DNA of 64,000 bases, from positions 992,001 through 1,056,000 of the forward strand of contig JABYQQ010000009.1 in NCBI GenBank assembly GCA_022605405.1, in the 5' to 3' direction. Positions within the stretch are counted from its first letter, which is position 1. The number at the start of each line of letters is the position of its first letter. Position numbers and translations under genes: made by a program. Of the stretch, positions 57,231 through 64,000 are shown in pieces. The notes beneath the pieces were generated by a model. The model saw only the letters and a list, made by a program, of their open reading frames with translations. It was not told the origin of the DNA and ran no database searches. Source of the stretch: Earliella scabrosa (Eukaryota; Basidiomycota; Agaricomycetes; Polyporales; Polyporaceae).

Positions 57231-57303
57231 AGGTGATAAGATTACTCATCCCGGAATTTCACGTCGATATCACAATCCGGACTTTTGCCGGATGCACGTC
57301 GTG
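57231..57303 (-). repeat. Right terminal inverted repeat, 73 bp
   Basis: Starts AGGTGATAAG on the plus strand and ends GCACGTCGTG. It is the reverse complement of 13,481-13,553 at 69 of 73 positions. Confidence 0.85.
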
Positions 57304-57306
57304 ATG
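57304..57306. repeat. Right target-site duplication (ATG)
   Basis: ATG directly after the right terminal repeat, equal to the left copy at 13,478-13,480. Confidence 0.6.
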
Positions 57307-57835
57307 GACAGCACTTGCACTTGTTCGGTCCGTTTGACTGGAGAGGGGCGCGCGACGGTGGGGCGGTATTACGTCCCAGAGCGTGAGATGCTGCAGCGAG
57401 AAGGACGCGCACTCTTTGGGGGCGCTTCTGTCGCCGGTTTATCTGCGCGTAGATGCAGTAGCATACTCGTTCCTGCGGATCAAGTGGAAAAGGTTCGCGA
57501 CCCGAACTGTATGCAGAGAAGCGTCATGAACAAGTATCGCTATACCCTCCTTTGATGCTATTGGCGAGACAATGGGAACTGCAGCACCTAAAGGCGTCTG
57601 ATGGGTCAGCATCTACGGCATAGAAGAGAGTAAGAAATTTAACTCACCGTCTATTCGGCAGCCAAGTGCGGGAATCAGACGATTCAACTAAGCAAGGGGA
57701 ATCGAATCCGAGCAGGATGAGCCAATATGGTAGAGGGGTTGAGGTCGAGAGAAAGATCCCATCGCCGGCGCATACATTCATATACCGCAGCATTGGCATG
57801 TTTATAGACGGAAGAACGATAGGAAGGTACATGAC
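57307..57835. other. Host sequence just right of the transposon
   Basis: About 530 bases. A plus-strand frame of 87 codons overlaps the terminal repeat and is not credible. The rest should be the 3' flank of the minus-strand gene that follows. Nothing else was seen. Confidence 0.4.
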
Positions 57836-58530
57836 CTATATATGACGCCCCCAGTGGTGTCCAAGATGAACCAGATGCGGGATTGGAGGAGCATTATCGC
57901 AGTCTTGTGCTGTCCCTCGCTCATCCAACGCGGGAGCCAAGGACGAGAGCTTCGCATCCTCAGGAGGTGATCCATGAGCTTGTGGTGCTTGTGCGGCCGG
58001 AGAGGATTGAGATATGCCGGTAGTGAGCCAATGAACCAATCCCATAGGAGGCGTGTGCAAGGTTGACTGCAGATCGGGGCATCTGGAGACGCGAAGACGT
58101 CTGTGCTGAAGGATATCCGTGGTGGGTTTACTCGAGTGAAGAAATGGGCTGTACGCGGGCTTGGGTATATCCAGATCTTCACAAGCGCTGATATGCTCGT
58201 GCATGTGAGAAGTTCGCGACGGAGGCGGGTAGACGTCTGCGTCTAGCGCGTTCACGAAGTCAGTGGTCAGCCCTTCAAGCTTCAGGCCTGCGTGCTATTG
58301 AGCAAGGCGAACTCACCTTCATCTTTATGACGTGTACCCTTCTCAATCATGTCCAGACGGTGGTCCGTGTGTAGGCGGCGAATCGTGAGAGCTCTTGATG
58401 AGGCGTACTTGCAGCATCGTATGAGCAGCGGGATGCCCCAGATCACAATCCATATCGTTACTGCAATAGCCGCTATTGGCAGATGGTGGGTTGGCGATCC
58501 TCCACACTGGCAAATGTTGTCAAAGCTCAC
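57836..58530 (-). CDS. Single-pass membrane protein (host flank)
   Basis: Two exons, about 215 residues. Exon 1 (58,530-58,315) encodes MSFDNICQCGGSPTHHLP, a membrane helix (IAAIAVTIWIVIWGIPLLI) and a basic segment after it (ASSRALTIRRLHTDHRLD), so the C-terminal part is probably cytosolic. Exon 2 (about 58,285-57,836) is Pro/Ser/His-rich (DADVYPPPSRTSHMHEHIS, YSPFLHSSKPTTDIL) and ends GHHWGRHI. The intron has GTGAGT...GCAG ends. No family is recognised. It lies outside the transposon, between its right end and histone H3. Confidence 0.55.
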
Positions 58531-59711
<1,181 letters not shown>

Positions 59712-60102
59712 GATGTTCCACGAGTCATCGTCCAGTGTATCGTGTCCAGTCTATTGTGACTATGTCGCGCCGTGTTGTATGACTACGCTACCATCCTCCT
59801 ATTCTGTCTCCACATCACATGCCACTATGCTCTTTGTCTCCTATTGTACGGATCTAGAAAATGGAGTGAGTTTTCCTCCCGGACTACCCTTCGCAGTGGG
59901 CGATTCGGGCATTGTGTGTGAACGAACGGTGGCAGATTAGGTTCGTATGTCGTGATGGGCGGTGTAGGTGGACACATCAGTCAAGTATGACTCTCCCATG
60001 GTACCACTGAACAAGATAACGATGTTTGATAAGTGTACAACAATCACATGTATGGCAGTTCTACGTGGATAGATATGGATGAGTGTTGCTCTGCGTTGGG
60101 GT
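59712..60102. other. Convergent 3' region between H3 and GUT2
   Basis: About 390 bases between two genes that point at each other. It is T-rich on the plus strand and contains no credible gene. Confidence 0.5.
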
Positions 60103-62962
60103 TTAGACACCGCCGCCGCTCTTCTCGACCGGTATCCGCAGCCGCTCGGTCTTGGTCTTGCTCTGTGGCACGGGCGCGAAGAGCACCTCCCGCAGTTCCG
60201 CGCAGACCTACAACACCGCGCGCGTGAGATACACTGACAACACAGCCAATGGGAGTAAGTATGGGGCTCACCTCAACGAACTCGTCGAAGCCGAGATCCT
60301 TGCTGCGCGCGAAGCCCGCCTCCTCGAGCACATAGTCGTAATCCTTCAAGCGCACCTCCTCGAACCCGCGCAGGCCCTTCACGAGCTCATACACCTCGCG
60401 CGTCTCCACCCGCGCATCCGTCGCCCGCGCATCGAACGCCGCGCGCAGCGCCTCCACCTCGCCCGCCTCGAACTGCGCGCGGCTGTAGATCATCTCTTGC
60501 GCCGCGCGCCTCCTGCGCTCTGCCCCGCGGCGCATCCCAAACACGCCCTCGACGCACTCCACCACGTTCTTGGGCTCGGTGGAGATCCTGCGGGGGGCCG
60601 CGCCCGGAGGCAGGCCCATGCTCCCGAGGAACTCCGTCGCGGCGGCAGTTTCGGCCTTCGCGCGCGAGGCGGGCCAGTGCAGCTCCTCGGTCATGATCTC
60701 GATGACTCGAGGGAGGGCGTCGAGCGCCGCCTGCGCGTTAAGGAACGAGAGGCGGCATCGGCGCGCGATCACGTCGATGGCTGTCTGGGCGTACTCGTGA
60801 CGGACGGCGTAGCGTACTTCCGCCTCAATGACTGCGCGACGATACAAGGTGAGCTATGAGTCAGATAAGGAGGCACAAGGTGCGACGTACAGGGATATCC
60901 GGGGGAGAGTCGGATACCGTGGAGCGGCCACGCCTTGCCTGTAGGCTGCGCGAGGGAGCATACTGTCCATGCGCAGTCTCCGTAGTTGTCCGACAGGTGC
61001 TTTGCCACCTCAGTTTCCAGACCGTACTGTTTTGAGAATGATGAGACTCAGATGCGCGCATATAGTCAAGTGACTCACCCGCTGGACGAGACCGATGAAC
61101 ATGTTCCTGCTCCAGCCGTCGCTGCCAACAAGCCTGAGCTGCTCCGTCACGCATCCCCGCTTGACGCGGTCCTGCAGGCCGAACACCTCGATCGCCTTGT
61201 CCACGGTCTCCTCCGCCATAGCGCGGTACGTCGTCCACTTCCCTCCTGCGATCGTCAACAGCCCGCTATCGCTCACATGGATCATGTGGTTGCGAACAAG
61301 GCCCTCCGTGCTGGCGGCGTTCGGGTTCCGGACGAGAGGACGAAGGCCGGCCCATGCGCTGAGCACGTCTCCACGGCGAACTTTGATATCCGGGCTCAGG
61401 TACCTCCGCACCTCCTCGAGAATCCAGCGGATCTCTTCTTCTTGTGCCCGAGGGGCTGTTGAGACCTCTGCGGGCGTGTCGGTGGTGCCAGCGATGGTGT
61501 TGCCCTGCCAGGGGAGGAAGAAGATGACGCGACCGTCCGAGGTTGCGGGGTCGAGCAGACCCATGGTACGAGGCGAGTAGTAGTTGGGGAGGGTGATGTG
61601 GGTCCCCGAGGAGGGCTGCACGATCGGCTTGTGCTCGGGGTTGTCCATCGTGAGGAGCGCGTCGGAGAATGGGCCTGTCGCGTTGATGATACCCTTCGCG
61701 CGGACATTCCACTCCTTGCCTGTCAGCGTGTCGCGGACGCGCGCGCCCTGCAACTTCCCGCTGCCGTTGCCGTTCTTGTCGAGAGACGTGACCTCGACAT
61801 GGTTTGCGACGACTGCGCCCTGCTGCACCGCAGTCATGACGAGCGCGATGTTCATCCGCGAATCGTTGTGTTGACCTGCGGGAGAATGATGAGGGGCGCG
61901 CCGCGTGAGAACGACTGGCCAGCTTACCATCGTAGTAGACCAGTGCGCCAACGAGACCCTCCTGCTTCAGCATGGGGAACGCTTCGAGCGCCTTGCCTTT
62001 GCTCATGAGGTAGGAGGACTCCATGTTTTCCTTCCCAGCCAAGATGTCGTACAACTTGCAACCGGCCCAGTAATAGGGGACCTGCCAATACCTGTGGGCG
62101 CTCAATGACAGACTGGCCAGAGGTCACCTAGGACAGAGGGCGCACTTGTAGATGGGAAGCATGATGGGGAGCATTGCGGAGAGGTAGGGGGCGGTCTGGA
62201 GGAATATTCGACGTTCGTGGAGGGCTTCTACGACGAGCTTGTACTGCTCGTAATCGAGCTCCATAACGGCCTTCTGCAAATAGCGTACGCCTCCATGAAC
62301 AAGTTTTGTTGACTTCGAGGACGTTCCTGTTGAATGAGTGTCAATATCATTCACTCCTAGCTCGCAGACTCTGGCTTGCATTCGCGTGCGGCTTTACGGG
62401 GGAAGCAGGAATTTGTATGACTGTGAAGGACGCTCGAGCTGGACAGTGTGCGCGGGCACAGCGTCCCAGTATCCGGAAGCCCTGCCTGTAACGAACTTCA
62501 TAGCAGGATGACTCGGCGTGTTGAAGTCAATCCATTGCTCGATTGTGAGGCAATGGTCCACACAGATCCACGCAGTGCGCATTCTCCGAGGTTCCCCCAG
62601 CCGATAACATGACGCACGTTCATAAGAATGAAACACTCACCCGAGCTGAAGTCATCCCGCTCGACCAGTGCCACCCTGAGCCCTCTGCTGGCAGCATCTA
62701 CCGCAACTCCTGCACCGGTAGCGCCTCCACCGACAACGAGGAGGTCAAATTCTTGAGAGGGGTCGTCACCGGAGGCCTTGAGTGCATCGAGCATTTGCTG
62801 TCTCGACGGGGGCGTCCATGGCTGAGGAGGCCGACGGGTCTCCTTGGTGGAGGGAGGGTACGAGGGGCCAGAGTTGAGGTAGTAGTACCCACCGGCGGCG
62901 GCGACGGCGGTAGCGCCAGAGACGACGCCCAGGGTGCGGCGGGAGACCAGTTTGCGAAGCAT
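60103..62962 (-). CDS. GUT2: Mitochondrial FAD-dependent glycerol-3-phosphate dehydrogenase
   Basis: Oxidises glycerol-3-phosphate to dihydroxyacetone phosphate at the inner mitochondrial membrane and passes electrons to ubiquinone; used in glycerol breakdown and the glycerophosphate shuttle. Seven exons: 62,962-62,641, 62,326-62,146, 62,091-61,928, 61,875-61,079, 61,026-60,891, 60,831-60,272 and 60,207-60,103. The N-terminus (MLRKLVSRRTLGVVSGATAV) is a mitochondrial presequence with a hydrophobic stretch. The FAD fold is FDLLVVGGGATGAGVAVDAA; then come VERDDFSSG, SSKSTKLVHGGVRYL, NATGPFSDALL, GTHITLPNYY, IFFLPWQGNTIAGTTD, WAGLRPLV and LLTIAGGKWTTYRAMAEE. The C-terminal domain (IEAEVRYAVRHEYAQTAIDV) is followed by an extension resembling degenerate EF hands (GFARSKDLGFDEFVEVC). 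Intron 1 is 314 bases, much longer than the others. Confidence 0.95.
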
Positions 62963-63346
62963 GGCCTCCGTCGCTCAGCAAAGAGGTGGAGGAGAGAAAG
63001 AGCGTCGGAGACGGCGAAGGAACGGAAGGAGAAATAAGTACGGCCTCGCCAGAACCGAGAGCCTGAAAGCTGAGCATAATATGATGATGCTTATGACCTC
63101 CCTGTCGGGATCCGGACAGTCGGGCCGGGTATTCCATCGGTCCGTCAACAACTGTTCCTGGAGAATGACCATGCTTGTTGACTTCAACATTCAACGTCGA
63201 CCAAGGGAATTGGCCCGGGGCCGAGACACAACACTTGGATCCAGAGGAGCCGCCAAATTACCCCAATATCACGTCAGTATTGCTTTAGCGTTCGCCGCTA
63301 GCTAGGATCGATGAGGCTCAACTATTGATGTTTCTGTAGACCAGCC
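62963..63346. promoter_or_regulatory. Divergent promoter region of GUT2 and the F-box gene
   Basis: About 380 bases between two divergently oriented genes. It should hold both promoters. No clear TATA box was found. Confidence 0.5.
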
Positions 63347-63387
63347 ATGCACAAGGCGTTGTGCCTCTCTGAGATCATCCTTCGTGT

Positions 63388-63464
63388 AGGGCTGCTCAAT
63401 TCTTAGGGACGCTGGACACCGGACGCACTGAGAGCTCGTTGATGGCGGTGATGGGCGTAAGCGA
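63388..63464 (+). repeat. MITE left inverted repeat
   Basis: 77 bases; pairs with 63,712-63,788 with a single mismatch near its inner end. Confidence 0.9.
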
Positions 63465-63711
63465 ATGTAGCCGTGGTGTCGGTTAGCAGAGCCGGAGGTC
63501 CCATAATTGGCAAGTCACCGTGAACTGAACTTGTTGCAAGACGTGTTGTAGTTCCGTTTGTTCCTCCGAAGACTTAAAAAGAAGAACATGTTCGCAAGAT
63601 TTAATCTGCTTTCTTTCAACCTACTACATGAGGGGACTATAGAAAGAGATGGGCCCATGCAGTCGTCATACATGAAGCGCCTGCCACTGCTGGACGAGTG
63701 TTCGCGTACTC

Positions 63712-63788
63712 TCGCTTACGCCCATCACCCCCATCAACGAGCTCTCAGTGCGTCCGGTGTCCAGCGTCCCTAAGAATTGAGCAGCCCT
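63712..63788 (-). repeat. MITE right inverted repeat
   Basis: 77 bases ending GCAGCCCT; reverse complement of 63,388-63,464 except for one base. Confidence 0.9.
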
Positions 63789-64000
63789 TGTCTGTACTTT
63801 CATGGACAGATCGACACTCGCTGTTGTGACTAGATGCAGCAAAGATCTTCATGAATCATCGACCCAAGTCCTCTGGAGTGACTTAGGGAACCTCAGTCTT
63901 CTCATACGGTGCTTTCCGCAGGATTCGTGGTTGGTCGAGGAGGGCGATCTGGTCCGTATGCAACGAGCTATCTCATATCTCTGGTGACTGAGCGTCTGAT

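Larger units (their letters stand above)
13481..57303. mobile_element. Giant CACTA-type (En/Spm, Tnp2) transposon with cargo
   Basis: A 43,823-bp segment with four agreeing features of one transposon. Its ends are 73-bp inverted repeats (69 of 73 matching) starting CACGACGTGC. It is flanked by a perfect 3-bp direct repeat, ATG. Long tandem arrays lie just inside both ends. It encodes a full-length Tnp2 transposase of the CACTA superfamily, whose members make 2-3 bp target duplications and have CAC-starting ends with subterminal repeats. Flanking genes on both sides are ordinary host genes, while inside there is no recognised housekeeping gene except broken fragments. Alternative readings are that the repeats belong to a smaller element split by later insertions, or to two separate insertions. 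The exact target duplication at the outer ends argues against the second. Mobility is not proven. Confidence 0.75.
63388..63788. mobile_element. 401-bp MITE inserted in the F-box exon
   Basis: Terminal inverted repeats of 77 bp (63,388-63,464 and 63,712-63,788) match at 76 of 77 positions and begin AGGGCTGCTCAATTC. A TGT target duplication lies on both sides (63,385-63,387 and 63,789-63,791). The inside has no transposase, so it is non-autonomous. A 3-bp duplication and G-rich ends recall PIF/Harbinger-type MITEs, but the class is inferred. Its ends do not match those of the giant transposon. Confidence 0.88.
63347..64000 (+). pseudogene. F-box gene interrupted by a MITE, 3' end outside window
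   Basis: The ATG at 63,347 opens MHKALCLSEIILRV, the start of a typical Agaricomycete F-box. The frame then runs into a 401-bp inverted-repeat element. After it, a frame beginning at 63,789 reads CTFMDRSTLAVVTRCSKDLH and STQVLWSDLGNLSLLIRCF, the usual F-box continuation (L..V.RC...H......LW..L..L). Leaving out the element and one copy of its TGT duplication brings both parts into one frame, so this is one exon split by the insertion. A TGA at 63,985-63,987 overlaps a possible donor site, so the gene probably continues past the window. As it stands it should not make the normal protein unless the element is spliced out. Confidence 0.75.

Noticed and set aside
13480..57304. An 8-bp target duplication as expected for KDZ (Zisupton-type) elements
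   Set aside because: The eight bases flanking each end do not match; only three do. The transposase motifs fit Tnp2/CACTA.
57292..57555. 87-codon plus-strand frame at the right terminal repeat
   Set aside because: It starts within the terminal repeat and crosses the element border, has no motif and no splice context.
57836..58530. The flank membrane protein as a homologue of the cargo protein at 26,950-27,613
   Set aside because: Both have an N-terminal helix and a Pro-rich tail, but I could not align them outside composition, and the flank gene lies outside the element.

Overview
The window looks like nuclear DNA from a basidiomycete, probably an Agaricomycete of the polypore type. Reasons: GC-rich sequence, genes cut by many 45-65 base introns with GT...AG ends and CTRAC-like branch points, fungal housekeeping genes (a GCN4-type bZIP, Golgi GDPase, mitochondrial FAD glycerol-3-phosphate dehydrogenase), and families familiar from Agaricomycetes (Tnp2-type CACTA transposase, F-box/LRR genes). 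I saw no bacterial operons, rRNA genes, tRNA genes or CRISPR arrays.

Left flank (1-13,480), ordinary host DNA: the 3' part of a CRAL-TRIO/RhoGAP gene (+), a long intergenic region leading to a bZIP transcription factor (+), a Golgi nucleoside diphosphatase (+), a SPRY-domain protein (-), the RNA polymerase III subunit RPC11 (+), and a Ser/Gln-rich protein with a small helical C-terminal domain (-). Right flank (57,307-64,000), also host DNA: a single-pass membrane protein (-), histone H3 (+), mitochondrial glycerol-3-phosphate dehydrogenase (-), and an F-box gene (+) broken by a 401-bp MITE.

Centre (13,481-57,303): about 43.8 kb that behaves as one giant transposon. It is bounded by 73-bp terminal inverted repeats that match at 69 of 73 positions and begin CACGACGTGC. 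These are flanked by a perfect 3-bp ATG target duplication. Just inside each end lie a 360-bp block, apparently identical at both ends, and a long GC-rich tandem array (14.36-16.2 kb and 55.37-56.6 kb). An apparently complete En/Spm (CACTA) Tnp2-type transposase gene sits at 17.4-21.4 kb. CAC-starting termini, a 3-bp duplication, subterminal repeats and a Tnp2 transposase are four independent marks of the CACTA superfamily.

The remaining 30 kb is cargo: a coiled-coil protein beside the transposase, an F-box/LRR gene, a single-pass membrane protein, three apparent members of one unknown family, a large protein of a repeated Agaricomycete type, two paralogous membrane-anchored proteins sharing a GYKR...DGRYL domain, a WD40 protein with two C-terminal membrane segments, a membrane coiled-coil protein, a SUN-domain protein and a ~1,050-residue protein with a disordered middle. 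Broken pieces of a PfkB-type sugar kinase and an FCP1-like phosphatase lie back to back at 35-37.4 kb and look like captured host DNA. Many cargo products have a predicted membrane helix, and one carries a SUN domain, normally found at the nuclear envelope. I read this as a cargo-carrying CACTA mega-transposon in a basidiomycete. The structure is seen in the sequence; mobility and the purpose of the cargo are inference.
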